DNA of 64,000 bases, from the NCBI GenBank assembly GCA_020634035.1, contig JACKCM010000008.1:248001-312000 (forward strand), written 5' to 3'. This document shows, piece by piece, positions 8,033 to 16,898 of this stretch. Origin of the DNA: Candidatus Obscuribacterales bacterium (GTDB lineage Bacteria; Cyanobacteriota; Vampirovibrionia; Obscuribacterales; Obscuribacteraceae). Within the stretch, counting starts at the first letter, position 1. Each line of letters starts with the position of its first letter. The translations under genes were made by a program, and so were the position numbers. The notes below the pieces were generated by a model. The model did not search any database and was not told where the DNA came from. It saw only the letters and a program-made list of their open reading frames with translations.

Positions 8033-9718
8033 CTAGGTGTTAGTTTGAGCTCCGCCCAGGATGTCCCTGGCCAGCACGACCCGTCTCTGGGTCTCTTTGG
8101 CTCGATCCCTGGCTTTGACACAGGCCACGATCAGCTTGTCCATATCGACACAATCTTCCGGTACTGTTGCCACTCCGAAAGCCATGGCCAGAGAGCGGGC
8201 GTCCATATCGGAAGACAGGGGCGCTTCTCTGAGTACATCGGCGATTCGATTGGCTAGAGCTCCTGCGGCGGCAGAGTTGGTGTTGGGAAGCAGGAGGGCA
8301 TAGTCGAAAGTCTTGTAGTGACCGAGGACATCCACCTGTCTTTTGACCAAACTTATACGCTGCATGGCTCGTCTGACGGCAAGCATCTGTAGAGCTTCGA
8401 CCCGGACACCTTCCTCGTCTTTTTTGTGACCGAGGCTGAAAATCACCAGAGAGAAGGGCTGGTTGAAATACTCGTATCTCAGGTATTCCTGGTCGAGGAA
8501 GTAGAGAAAAGCGTTATAGCTGTTGATACCGGTTTCGGAACGGGTCAGCGATTTGACCACGGCCTGGAACTCGTTATCGTTGATGCCCAGTGCTTTCAGT
8601 CGAGCCAATCTGTCTTGAGTAGGAGCCTGGTCGGTTATTTGAACCAGACCGCAGCTTACTAAATTGAAGAGAATCGGCACCCAGTCGGTTTTGGGCATTG
8701 GTCGCTTTCTAAGCAGGTCGAAGAGGGTGTTTCTGTTGTCCACCAGCTCGAAGAAATCTAATTGAGGTTCCAGAGGAATAGGTGCTCCCTTTTCTACTCT
8801 GGCGGCAAACTCTTCTTCAGATATCATGGCGTTTTTCTTGACCAGACAAGATTCCGGTTTCAGTCCGGCTGAATCGAGATATTTTGACTGGTCTAATAAA
8901 GCCACACCTTCCATCAGGACAGAGTCCAATCTTTTGTTGATCGTGCGGTCCACGGTTTTTTCGTCAGGCCAGAAGCGAAATTCGCCGTTGGTCCAGGTAA
9001 TCAGTTCGATCAGGGCTGAGTCTCCGCTGCCTTCTTTGATTTTGCAATGCAGAGGAATTCCTTCCTGGAAGAAGACCTCGCAGTTCTCTGCTTTAGTCTT
9101 GACGTCAAGCCGGCCGGTCATCTTCGCAAGGCTGATAGATTGAAGCAGGTTCGGCACCTGCAGTTTATTCAGATCGCCTTCCAGAGTTGCCTTGGCGCCG
9201 GGGCGGGGAGGCTCGAAAATGATGTTGGCGTCAGCGCCTGCACCACCACCCGAAGAGGTCGGTGTTATACCGGTGGCGGTGGCCACTGGATTGTAAGCAC
9301 CGGTCGAGCCGCCGAGCGGATCTCCCGAGCTGCCGTAGATAGAAGAACTCTGGTCCATCACATCGGGAAGCTGATCGCCGCCTGCTGCACCTGCCACCAG
9401 GTTACAGATCAAAGAGAGATCTCGCGAGGGATGTTTCCATAAAATCTTGGGAGGACCGCCGGTAAATTGAGTCAGGGTCCATTCCGGATCTTGAATCTGC
9501 TCCGGGTCCACGTCTCTTGATTCGAATCGAACTGATAAAACGAAGTCCGACTTTCTGTCCACAGTCGAGAAAGGAAGTTCTACGACCCGACCGGACATTT
9601 TTTGTGCTTCTTGCAGAAGAAATTGAACATCACCAAAGCTCGGCATGGCCGATTGCTTGGGTAGTCTTACACTTCGCTGTTGCTGGGGTTGTTGGGATCT
9701 GCCGTGCTGTTGAAACAT
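8033..9718 (-). CDS. DUF4388 (PATAN-type) protein with degenerate GGDEF-like domain
   Basis: A 561-aa cytoplasmic protein. Residues ~1-25 are Gln-rich; ~25-110 form an unassigned domain; ~120-170 are a Gly/Ser-rich linker. Residues ~178-280 match the DUF4388 pattern (GDLNKLQVPNLLQSIS, then TGRLDV and FFQEGIPLHCK). DUF4388 is frequent in bacteria with two-component and kinase networks, and its role is scaffold or adaptor-like. Residues ~400-550 are GGDEF-like in layout but the signature reads GHYKTFDYALLLP (466-478), with the Gly-Gly and acidic residues lost, so no cyclase activity is expected. It appears to head a minus-strand group with the unknown gene and the macrodomain gene. Confidence 0.75.
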   Translation of the reverse strand: MFQQHGRSQQPQQQRSVRLPKQSAMPSFGDVQFLLQEAQKMSGRVVELPFSTVDRKSDFVLSVRFESRDVDPEQIQDPEWTLTQFTGGPPKILWKHPSRDLSLICNLVAGAAGGDQLPDVMDQSSSIYGSSGDPLGGSTGAYNPVATATGITPTSSGGGAGADANIIFEPPRPGAKATLEGDLNKLQVPNLLQSISLAKMTGRLDVKTKAENCEVFFQEGIPLHCKIKEGSGDSALIELITWTNGEFRFWPDEKTVDRTINKRLDSVLMEGVALLDQSKYLDSAGLKPESCLVKKNAMISEEEFAARVEKGAPIPLEPQLDFFELVDNRNTLFDLLRKRPMPKTDWVPILFNLVSCGLVQITDQAPTQDRLARLKALGINDNEFQAVVKSLTRSETGINSYNAFLYFLDQEYLRYEYFNQPFSLVIFSLGHKKDEEGVRVEALQMLAVRRAMQRISLVKRQVDVLGHYKTFDYALLLPNTNSAAAGALANRIADVLREAPLSSDMDARSLAMAFGVATVPEDCVDMDKLIVACVKARDRAKETQRRVVLARDILGGAQTNT

Positions 9719-9851
9719 GGGGGTTGATGCACACTCGTGACGAATCTAAAAATGGTAGCTTTTCTCTATTACAACCTTACCCCTTTTGCATAGTTAATCA
9801 CCACTTTGATTCCTAATTAGTGCGGATAAAATTTCCCGGAGCCCTGTGAGG

Positions 9852-11135
9852 CTATGGATAGAGCCCTCTCAATTTCTTGGCTTCGGCGATGGTGGAGACT
9901 CCGATTCTTAGAGCTGCCATCCTCGGTCTCAGTCCGGATTCACTGGTCAGAGACAGAACTCTATCGCAGGCGCCGCCCATGATGGTTTCGAGTCTGGCAT
10001 TCACTTCGTCTTCAGACCAGAAAAGTTGGATCAGTCCCTGCACCCATTCGAAATAGCTAACGGTGACACCGCCTGCATTAGCGAGGATATCCGGAACTAC
10101 GCAGACACCTTTCTCGTGCAGATAGACATCGGCTTCAGGAGTAGTAGGGCCGTTGGCACCTTCGACGATGATTTTGCAGTTCAGCTTCTCGACATTATCA
10201 GATCTTATCTGGTTGCCGAGGGCTGCCGGTATGAGGACATCGCATTCGAGGGTGAGCAGCTCCGAATTGGAGACCTTTTCACAGTCGCCAAAATCTACCA
10301 GCTTGCCGCCTTCGCCCAGGTGGGCAAGAAGCCGAGGTATATCGATGCCTTTTTTGTTGTGGATACCGCCATGTACATCAGAGACGGCGATGATCTTATA
10401 GCCTCTCTCGTGCAGAAGCTGGGCGGCTACGGAGCCCACATTTCCGAAGCCCTGGACGATAACTGTGGGATTTTCGGTGGTCATTCCGGTGAAGGCCACT
10501 GCCCGTCTGGCGCAGTAAGCCACCCCGCGACCGGTGGCTTCGTTTCTTCCCAGAGAACCGCCTATAGAGACCGGTTTGCCGGTGACTACGCTGGGCACTG
10601 TGTAGCCGACATTAGTCGAATAGGTATCCATGATCCAGGCCATGGTCTGGGCATCGGTATACATGTCAGGGGCGGGAATGTCTTTGTCCGGACCGATCAG
10701 GTTGATGATTTCAGAGGTATAACGTCTGGTCACTTTCTCTTTCTCTGAAGGAGAAAAGTTCCAGGGTTCGCATTTGATACCGCCCTTGGCTCCGCCATAG
10801 GGAAGACCCATCAAGGCGCATTTCCATGTCATGAGCATGGCTAAAGAGGAGACTTCACCGAGGTTCACTTCCGGATGAAAGCGGATACCGCCCTTGGCCG
10901 GTCCGAGAGTGACGTCATGGTGTACACGATATCCTGTAAAAAGTTTGACCAGTCCATCATCCATGCGGACCGGGATGGATACCACCATCGAGCGTTTGGG
11001 ATAGCGAAGACGTTCATGCAGTTGCGGCGAGAGACCCATTTCGCGAGCGATTTCGTCTAGCTGCTGTTGGCATCGTAAAAACTGTTCCGATTCGCATTCC
11101 ATTGTTTTGGGTGGACGCGATTGTGCCGTAAGCAT
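9852..11135 (-). CDS. gdhA: Glutamate dehydrogenase (Glu/Leu/Phe/Val family)
   Basis: Interconverts glutamate and 2-oxoglutarate plus ammonia with NAD(P). Length of 427 aa fits the hexameric bacterial/archaeal class. Visible features are the GPAKGGIRFHP block (~79-89), the catalytic Lys in PYGGAKGGIKC (~112-122), GRNEATGRG (~198-206) and the dinucleotide-binding GFGNVGS (~229-235). The ATG at 11135 gives a normal N-terminus. It is monocistronic as far as can be seen, with 132 bp to the next gene downstream and a 228-bp divergent spacer to the cation antiporter gene. Coenzyme preference cannot be read with confidence, and a leucine or phenylalanine dehydrogenase is much less likely given the length and motif set. 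Confidence 0.93.
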   Translation of the reverse strand: MLTAQSRPPKTMECESEQFLRCQQQLDEIAREMGLSPQLHERLRYPKRSMVVSIPVRMDDGLVKLFTGYRVHHDVTLGPAKGGIRFHPEVNLGEVSSLAMLMTWKCALMGLPYGGAKGGIKCEPWNFSPSEKEKVTRRYTSEIINLIGPDKDIPAPDMYTDAQTMAWIMDTYSTNVGYTVPSVVTGKPVSIGGSLGRNEATGRGVAYCARRAVAFTGMTTENPTVIVQGFGNVGSVAAQLLHERGYKIIAVSDVHGGIHNKKGIDIPRLLAHLGEGGKLVDFGDCEKVSNSELLTLECDVLIPAALGNQIRSDNVEKLNCKIIVEGANGPTTPEADVYLHEKGVCVVPDILANAGGVTVSYFEWVQGLIQLFWSEDEVNARLETIMGGACDRVLSLTSESGLRPRMAALRIGVSTIAEAKKLRGLYP

Positions 11136-11364
11136 AGTTGGGACCTCGTTATCTAGCGATTATTTCTGCATATGTTACTCTTCTGCTGTTCAAACGTATA
11201 TATTTAGGTGTAAATTGAACTGTTAAAATCTTTTTCAAGACCTGGCCCGATCCGGTGGATAAGAGGCTCTCTCGGACTCTCCTCTGGTAAGCTTGATTAG
11301 CTCATTTTCGCTGTCCTGAGATTGGTCGTGCAGACGGACGGACAGCAGTATCAATTATGGTGGC

Positions 11365-12462
11365 ATGACATTGCTTAATTCTGGCGTTATCAAGCTTCAA
11401 CCGGAAACCATTCTGAACATTTTTCTGGTCTTTGTCCCCCTTGCTTTCATCGGCAAGCTTATTGGCTGGCCTGGTCCCTGTATCTTTTTGATCTCCTGTC
11501 TGGCGATCATCCCTTTGGCAGGGTTGATGGGCAAAGCGACTGAGATTCTGGCAGACAGGTTGGGCGCCGGTCTGGGTGGTCTTTTGAATGCTACTTTTGG
11601 AAACGCTTGCGAACTTCTGATCGCCATATCCGCGTTGAGAGCCGGTTTACCCGATGTTGTCAAAGCTTCGATTACCGGTTCGATAGTCGGCAATATTCTT
11701 CTGGTTCTGGGTTTCTCTATGTTGGCCGGCGGCTTGAAATTCAAGACACAGTATTTCAACCGCACTGCTGCCACCACATCCGCTACCTTGCTGGCGCTTG
11801 CCGCAATTTGTCTGGTGGTCCCGACGGTTTTTCATTATGCCGCTTCGCATACTTCCAGGGCTAACGAAGACGAGCTGGCTATAGCGATATCAACAGTGCA
11901 GATCATCGTTTATTTCCTCAGCTTGTTCTTCAGTTTGAAGACTCACAAAAACCTCTATGTTCGAGAGATGGATGTGGAGGTCAACGAAGCTATCGGTACC
12001 ACCGGATGGGGTATCAAAACCGGGATTACTGTGCTCGCCGTATCGACGGTGCTGGTGGCGCTTCTCAGTGAGCTCCTGGTCGGGCAGGTCGAGGTAACCG
12101 CCCACACAGTAGGGATGAGTCAACTGTTTATCGGTGTGATTCTTGTGGCGATTATAGGAAACGCGGCAGAGCACTCTACCGCCATCCTGATGGCCATGAA
12201 AAACAAAATGGATCTGGCTATCAATATAGCGCTGGGCTCTTCCAGTCAGATAGCTCTGTTTGTGGCACCGTTCATAGTCTTTACCAGTTTTGCAATCGGT
12301 AAGCCGATGGATCTTGTATTCACAGAGATAGAGGTCCTTGCCGTGGTCGTGTCGGTAATTATTTTGCCTTTTGTGGCCACTGACGGAGAATGCAACTGGT
12401 TGGAAGGGGTGCAACTACTGGCTGTTTATGCCATTCTTGCCGCTACCTTCTTCTTTATCTGA
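11365..12462 (+). CDS. Ca2+/H+ antiporter, CaCA superfamily
   Basis: A 365-aa inner-membrane exchanger with about 11 hydrophobic segments. The two inverted alpha-repeat motifs of the Cax family are both present: GNACELLIAISAL (~74-86) and GNAAEHSTAI (~266-275), each with the acidic residue needed for cation transport. It should export Ca2+ (possibly also other cations) in exchange for protons. Length matches bacterial Cax proteins. The ATG at 11365 is supported by the immediate hydrophobic core after ~15 residues. It lies 42 bp upstream of mutM on the same strand, but that pairing has no obvious functional logic. Confidence 0.9.
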   Translation: MTLLNSGVIKLQPETILNIFLVFVPLAFIGKLIGWPGPCIFLISCLAIIPLAGLMGKATEILADRLGAGLGGLLNATFGNACELLIAISALRAGLPDVVKASITGSIVGNILLVLGFSMLAGGLKFKTQYFNRTAATTSATLLALAAICLVVPTVFHYAASHTSRANEDELAIAISTVQIIVYFLSLFFSLKTHKNLYVREMDVEVNEAIGTTGWGIKTGITVLAVSTVLVALLSELLVGQVEVTAHTVGMSQLFIGVILVAIIGNAAEHSTAILMAMKNKMDLAINIALGSSSQIALFVAPFIVFTSFAIGKPMDLVFTEIEVLAVVVSVIILPFVATDGECNWLEGVQLLAVYAILAATFFFI

Positions 12463-12504
12463 TTTTTCCTGATTCAATCGTCGCTTTATTTGAGGATTCC
12501 TTGC

Positions 12505-13341
12505 ATGCCCGAGTTGCCGGAAGTAGAGACTGTAGCCAGCGGCTTAAGAAAGCTTTTAATAGGAGAGACCATTAAGGGCGCTCAAGTTCTGCGCGAGCAA
12601 TCGGTGGCTTATCCTCTTAATAAGCGAAAGTTCTGTCAGTCTTTAGGGGCCAGGCGGGTTGTCTCGGTGAGCCGACGCGGCAAATACTTGCTGATTGATC
12701 TTTCTGAAGGCGATATGCTGGTGGTTCATCTGCGTATGTCAGGCCGGCTGCTGGTCAAGAAAGCAGGCTCTCCGGCCGATAGATTTTTGAGGGTGAAAAT
12801 CGCTCTTGAGAGCGGTAAAGAGCTGCATTTCGAAGATATGCGAGTTTTTGGCAGAATCTGGTATGTTCCTGAAAGGGCTGATCTGCTTGATATTGTCAGT
12901 GGTATCAAATCTCTTGGCGTGGAGCCTCTCGATGACCTCGATTTTGCTTATTTGAAAGAACGTCTCAAAGGCAAGTCTCAACCTATAAAAAACGCCTTAT
13001 TAGATCAAAGAATCATCGCCGGAATCGGCAATATCTATGCCGACGAGTCTCTCTTTCTTGCCGGCATCAGACCGAATAGAAAAGCCGGATCGCTCAAGCC
13101 CGCCGAACTGAAAAGGCTGGTTTCCACGGTGAAGTCAGTACTTTCCGAGGCGATTGAGCAGGGTGGCAGTACCCTGAGGGACTACCGCAAAGCCGATGGT
13201 GTGAACGGCAATTATCAGAGTCAAGCCTGGGTCTACGGAAGGTTCGCCCAGAACTGCCGCAAGTGTGGCTCCGGTTCAAAGATAGAGCGAATAAAACTGG
13301 CTGGAAGATCGACCCACTACTGTCCTAAGTGTCAAAAATAA
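12505..13341 (+). CDS. mutM: Formamidopyrimidine-DNA glycosylase (Fpg/MutM)
   Basis: Base-excision repair enzyme that removes 8-oxoguanine and formamidopyrimidines and cuts the abasic site. I start it at the ATG at 12505 because the protein must begin M-PELPEVETV, with Pro2 as the nucleophile after Met removal; an in-frame TTG at 12490 would bury it. Other marks: the Lys in the beta-hairpin region (HLRMSGRL), the helix-two-turn-helix segment NALLDQRIIAGIGNIYADE, and a C-terminal zinc finger with Cys pairs CRKC and CPKC. Length of 278 aa is normal. No damaged motif is seen. Confidence 0.95.
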   Translation: MPELPEVETVASGLRKLLIGETIKGAQVLREQSVAYPLNKRKFCQSLGARRVVSVSRRGKYLLIDLSEGDMLVVHLRMSGRLLVKKAGSPADRFLRVKIALESGKELHFEDMRVFGRIWYVPERADLLDIVSGIKSLGVEPLDDLDFAYLKERLKGKSQPIKNALLDQRIIAGIGNIYADESLFLAGIRPNRKAGSLKPAELKRLVSTVKSVLSEAIEQGGSTLRDYRKADGVNGNYQSQAWVYGRFAQNCRKCGSGSKIERIKLAGRSTHYCPKCQK

Positions 13342-13350
13342 TAGTGTCGT

Positions 13351-14400
13351 CTATGGTGTCTCTTCAGAGTTTTTGTTCTTGTTGGTCAGCATGGCATTGA
13401 CCGCCACACAGACCGCGGCCGGAACACATGTGACCACAATGAAACACATCAGGTGCAGGACGGTGGCATAGGCTGCTGCCAGATTCGGATCTATATGGGC
13501 GGTTTTGACGAGAGACTCTTTGACCAGGACATGAAAGGTGCCGATGGTGCCCGGGGTCGGGATGAGATTGCCGGATGAACCGATGGTGAATGTGAGCAGG
13601 CAGTTCTTGACGCCGACTTTGTCCTGAATATGAAATGCGAAGAGCATGAAATAGAAATTCAGTCCATAAAGAAGCCACATTACGGCAGTGAAGAGCGCGA
13701 TAACCGGATATGCGACCGGATCTAACAAAGACTTTGTGCCCCGGTCGAACTGGGCACTCAGCTCGGAGAGTTTTTCTTTGATAGGCTGAGGAAGGGTTTT
13801 GTCGATCAAAGGCTGTTTCTGCAGCCATGAAAGGATGCTGTGGGTGCGAGGCAGAAGCACCAGAGCGACCACCGAGATGAAAGCCATGGTGGCGCCACCG
13901 GGCACCAGCCAGGGCATTTCGTCCAGAATCTGTTTGGGCAGTATGGTCAGGGAGACACCGATGAGAATAACCAGAGAGGCGATGTCTAAAAGGCGGTCGA
14001 TGAACATGGTCGGCAAAACTGCCGCCCAGGGCAGTTTTTCCATGCGACTGATGGCGACCAGTCTTGCCACCTCGCCACCCCTGGGTATGACCACATTTAC
14101 GGCATAGCCCACTATGGTCGCATAAAAGGAATTCCAGAGACTGATGGATCTATCGGCCACCGGTTTGAGCAGCCAGATCCAGCGCAGGGCCCGGACAATG
14201 TGACTGAGAAGTCCGGTTATGAAAACCACCACCAGATAGAAAATGTCCAGATCTTTGAGATTGGCGAGGATCATCTCGAAATCGCAGTCTTTGAAGGCGA
14301 ACCATAACAGTCCCAGACCAAGAAGCAAGGCCAGCAGCAGCTTTAGCCAGCTCGTCTTCTGTTCCGGGTTCTGGGGGCTATCGGTTTTATCGGCTTCCAT
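13351..14400 (-). CDS. UPF0104/lysylphosphatidylglycerol synthase-type integral membrane protein
   Basis: A 349-aa protein with about eight membrane segments and the pattern of the UPF0104/AglD family: the early segment ending HIVRALRWIWLL, a middle VIPRGGEVAR block, and the late SSGNLIPTPGTIGTFHVLV motif. The family includes the membrane half of MprF (lipid flippase) and many proteins of unknown role. No aminoacyl-transferase domain is attached, so a flippase or lipid-modifying role can be inferred but not shown. The N-terminus (~1-15) is polar; the C-terminus is Lys/Asn rich. Convergent with mutM with 9 bp between the stops. Confidence 0.8.
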   Translation of the reverse strand: MEADKTDSPQNPEQKTSWLKLLLALLLGLGLLWFAFKDCDFEMILANLKDLDIFYLVVVFITGLLSHIVRALRWIWLLKPVADRSISLWNSFYATIVGYAVNVVIPRGGEVARLVAISRMEKLPWAAVLPTMFIDRLLDIASLVILIGVSLTILPKQILDEMPWLVPGGATMAFISVVALVLLPRTHSILSWLQKQPLIDKTLPQPIKEKLSELSAQFDRGTKSLLDPVAYPVIALFTAVMWLLYGLNFYFMLFAFHIQDKVGVKNCLLTFTIGSSGNLIPTPGTIGTFHVLVKESLVKTAHIDPNLAAAYATVLHLMCFIVVTCVPAAVCVAVNAMLTNKNKNSEETP

Positions 14401-14652
14401 CGGTTCTCGTTCGCATACTAAAAGGTCGATTCTTTGGCAATTACATAAGAAGGTGAGTTTTACTGCTTATAAATCTGGGAATTATTGACCATTGAAGAGG
14501 TGTGTTGCTCGCACAATGGTACCTCGAAAGAGTGTTAAGCAGAAAAATCGAGACAGCGTGGTAAAAGAACAGTGCAAAAGGCGAGATCAGGTGACTGATA
14601 ACAATTTTAGTCCTTTGCCTGCGACTTCAGTGAAAGATCTGGTGACAATTAA

Positions 14653-16344
14653 ATGGGTGACAGAAAAACAAAGGTTCTCTTGATAGATCATAACGCTGGT
14701 CAAGCCCAGGCTTTGCGAAAAGTCTTGCAAGAGGCCGCGGGCAAAGAGTTCTCCATGGAATGGACCGAGAAGTTCAACGCCGGGATGGAGATGCTCGGAG
14801 AGGACAAGTTCGATGTGGTTCTTCTCAGTCTGTCTATGCCGGATAAGTCCGGGGTGGAAGTTCTCAAAGAGCTGCGCAAATTCGACAACAGTGTACCGGT
14901 GGTGGTCCTCAGTGATGACCCCCGGGATACCGCCGTCACCGACGCTGTCAACAGCGGCGCTCAGGACTGGCTGGCTCGAGAGAGTCTGGACGGCGGTCGG
15001 CTCTTGCAGTCTTTGCGCTATGCCATCGATTTAAAAAGAGCAGAGCTGGCCTTGAACGAAGCATCTACCAGGCTAGAGGCTGCTACCTCTCGGCTAGAAG
15101 CCCTGGCTCACAACGATCCTCTTACAGAATGCCTTAATGTCGCCGGTCTGGAAAAGTCTCTGCAGAACGAATTTGAAAGAGCCCAGCGGGGTGGTGGTGC
15201 CCTGGTGGCGGTTTTACTAGATTGCGATGATTTCGACCGGATTAATGCCCAGCTCGGCCATGGTGTCGGCGATGTGGTGCTCAAAGAGATCTCTAAACGT
15301 ATGAAAGAGACTGTGCGGCCAACCGATCATATTGCCCGAATCGGCTCTGATGAGTTTCTACTTTTGCTTCCCGATACCAGATTTGCCGAAGGTATGCTGG
15401 TGGCTGAGAAGATCCGTCTATCTGTGGCGGAGAGTCCGTTGAGGCTAGCCTCAGAGACCATCAGAGTTACAGCCAGTCTGGGTGTTCTGGCGCTACCCTA
15501 CGAATTTTGCTCTATCGAAGAGATTCTCTCACTGGTGCGCCTGGCTGTCCGGGAGAGCAAATTGCTCGGTAAAAACAGGGTGTCTTCCGGCGAGAAGCAT
15601 AAAAGACCCGGTCACCAACCGGATCGCGATGCTCTGGAAGAGCTTACCGAGAAGCTCCGCAAGGGTGATTGTTTCCGGGCCGTCTCCATGCCGATTTTGC
15701 ATCTTCCTGATGAGAAGCTGGTCGGATACGAGATCCTGAGCCGCGGTCCCAAAGGGGCGTTTGAAATGCCCGACGACCTTTTCAGAGTTTCTGTGGAATA
15801 CAACCTGCTTACCATAGTCGACCTGCGTTGTTTGAAGACTTGCCTTACCGCCAGCGCCGACGATAAATTCGAGAAACAGGCAAGGGTGCATGTCAACCTC
15901 TTCCCTTCCACCATCATCGACACGCCCATAGACCGGCTGATGACCCTGTTTCCGGAAGACACTAACGGACCAGCCAACCAGAAGTACTGTGTCGAGATAA
16001 GCGAACAGCAGTTCATCGGGGATCCCACTTATTTAAGGGATCATGTCCATGAGCTCACCAAAAACGGAGTGCTTGTCGCCATCGATGACGTGGGCTTCGG
16101 GCGAAGTTCTCTGGAGAGTTTGATTATTTTAGAGCCGGATATCGTCAAAATCGACCGTAAATATGTCTCGGGTATTGCCCAGGAGCCCACTAAAGAGAGG
16201 CTTTTGCGTCGTCTCGTCAAAGTAGTCAACGCCCTGGGCTCTGAACTTATCGCCGAAGGCATCGAATGTAGAGAAGAGCTGGAGTTGCTCCTCGACATGG
16301 GAGTGACCTACGGCCAGGGCTGGTACTGGGGCAAGCCCTCATAA
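14653..16344 (+). CDS. REC-GGDEF-EAL protein with degenerate receiver; EAL domain looks catalytic
   Basis: A 563-aa cytoplasmic c-di-GMP signalling protein. The REC domain (residues ~6-125) lacks the phospho-acceptor Asp: the position in VVLLSLSMP is Ser59, and the usual Lys near GAQDWLAR is Arg. A coiled-coil linker (~126-150) leads to a GGDEF domain (~150-310) whose signature is GSDEF (231-235). The EAL domain (~325-563) keeps the expected residues: Glu360 in YEIL, Asn415, Glu448, Asp478-Asp479, Lys499, Glu535 and Gln555. So c-di-GMP hydrolysis is likely, synthesis is uncertain, and phosphorylation control through this REC is unlikely. The ATG at 14653 has GGTGA nine bases upstream. Confidence 0.88.
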   Translation: MGDRKTKVLLIDHNAGQAQALRKVLQEAAGKEFSMEWTEKFNAGMEMLGEDKFDVVLLSLSMPDKSGVEVLKELRKFDNSVPVVVLSDDPRDTAVTDAVNSGAQDWLARESLDGGRLLQSLRYAIDLKRAELALNEASTRLEAATSRLEALAHNDPLTECLNVAGLEKSLQNEFERAQRGGGALVAVLLDCDDFDRINAQLGHGVGDVVLKEISKRMKETVRPTDHIARIGSDEFLLLLPDTRFAEGMLVAEKIRLSVAESPLRLASETIRVTASLGVLALPYEFCSIEEILSLVRLAVRESKLLGKNRVSSGEKHKRPGHQPDRDALEELTEKLRKGDCFRAVSMPILHLPDEKLVGYEILSRGPKGAFEMPDDLFRVSVEYNLLTIVDLRCLKTCLTASADDKFEKQARVHVNLFPSTIIDTPIDRLMTLFPEDTNGPANQKYCVEISEQQFIGDPTYLRDHVHELTKNGVLVAIDDVGFGRSSLESLIILEPDIVKIDRKYVSGIAQEPTKERLLRRLVKVVNALGSELIAEGIECREELELLLDMGVTYGQGWYWGKPS

Positions 16345-16375
16345 AAGATCGCAGCTCTTTGACGGTATAGCAGAT

Positions 16376-16753
16376 CTAGTTACCGGCCGCTTTGTCCAGA
16401 AGATCCTGGGCCAGGGTTTCTGGGTTGAAAGGCTTTGCGATCAGGCCAGAGGCACCTTTTGATTTATAGAAGTCTTCTTCTCCGGCTTCCACGTGGGTGC
16501 TGCTGAAGATTATCGGTACTTTCTTGAGCACCGGCGCTTCTCTTAATTTAGCCATCACTGTAAGGCCGTCCATATCGGGCATCGAAGTATCCAGTACGAT
16601 TAAATCCGGCTCTTCCTGGGGGGCAAGATGAATCGCTTCTTTGCCGGAAGAGGCTGTGGCTACCTGCCAGCGGGCTATGCCGGTGAGGCTGAGGGTGCCG
16701 ATCTTGAGGATATCCGGGTCATCGTCTATCAGCATGATCTTGGGAACTGTCAT
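16376..16753 (-). CDS. Single-domain response regulator (CheY-like)
   Basis: A 125-aa stand-alone receiver domain. The acidic pocket (IDDD at ~9-12), the phospho-acceptor Asp in LIVLDTSMPDMDG (near residue 55), the conserved Ser/Thr in IIFSSTH and the Lys in IAKPF are all present, so it should be phosphorylatable. There is no output domain, so it acts by binding a partner. It is convergent with the REC-GGDEF-EAL gene, 31 bp apart. No histidine kinase is encoded in the window, so its kinase is elsewhere. Confidence 0.9.
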   Translation of the reverse strand: MTVPKIMLIDDDPDILKIGTLSLTGIARWQVATASSGKEAIHLAPQEEPDLIVLDTSMPDMDGLTVMAKLREAPVLKKVPIIFSSTHVEAGEEDFYKSKGASGLIAKPFNPETLAQDLLDKAAGN

Positions 16754-16898
16754 AGCCTGCTTCCTCTGTTTTTCTATAATGCACTTGACCTAATTTAGCA
16801 CCCGGGCTCCGGCCCGGACAAGAGGAGAAGATGTCATTGGTCGGCGTGCTCTCCTGGTAAACTCTTAGCTGGTTATTTTTGATAAGGCTGCGGCAAAA

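Noticed and set aside
11136..11364. tRNA or small RNA gene in the gdhA/antiporter spacer
   Set aside because: No cloverleaf or strong hairpin was found; only AT-rich promoter-like DNA and a 5-bp AGAGG/CCTCT stem.
14492..14683. 63-aa plus-strand frame before the REC-GGDEF-EAL gene
   Set aside because: No family, weak start context, and it runs into the downstream gene in another frame.
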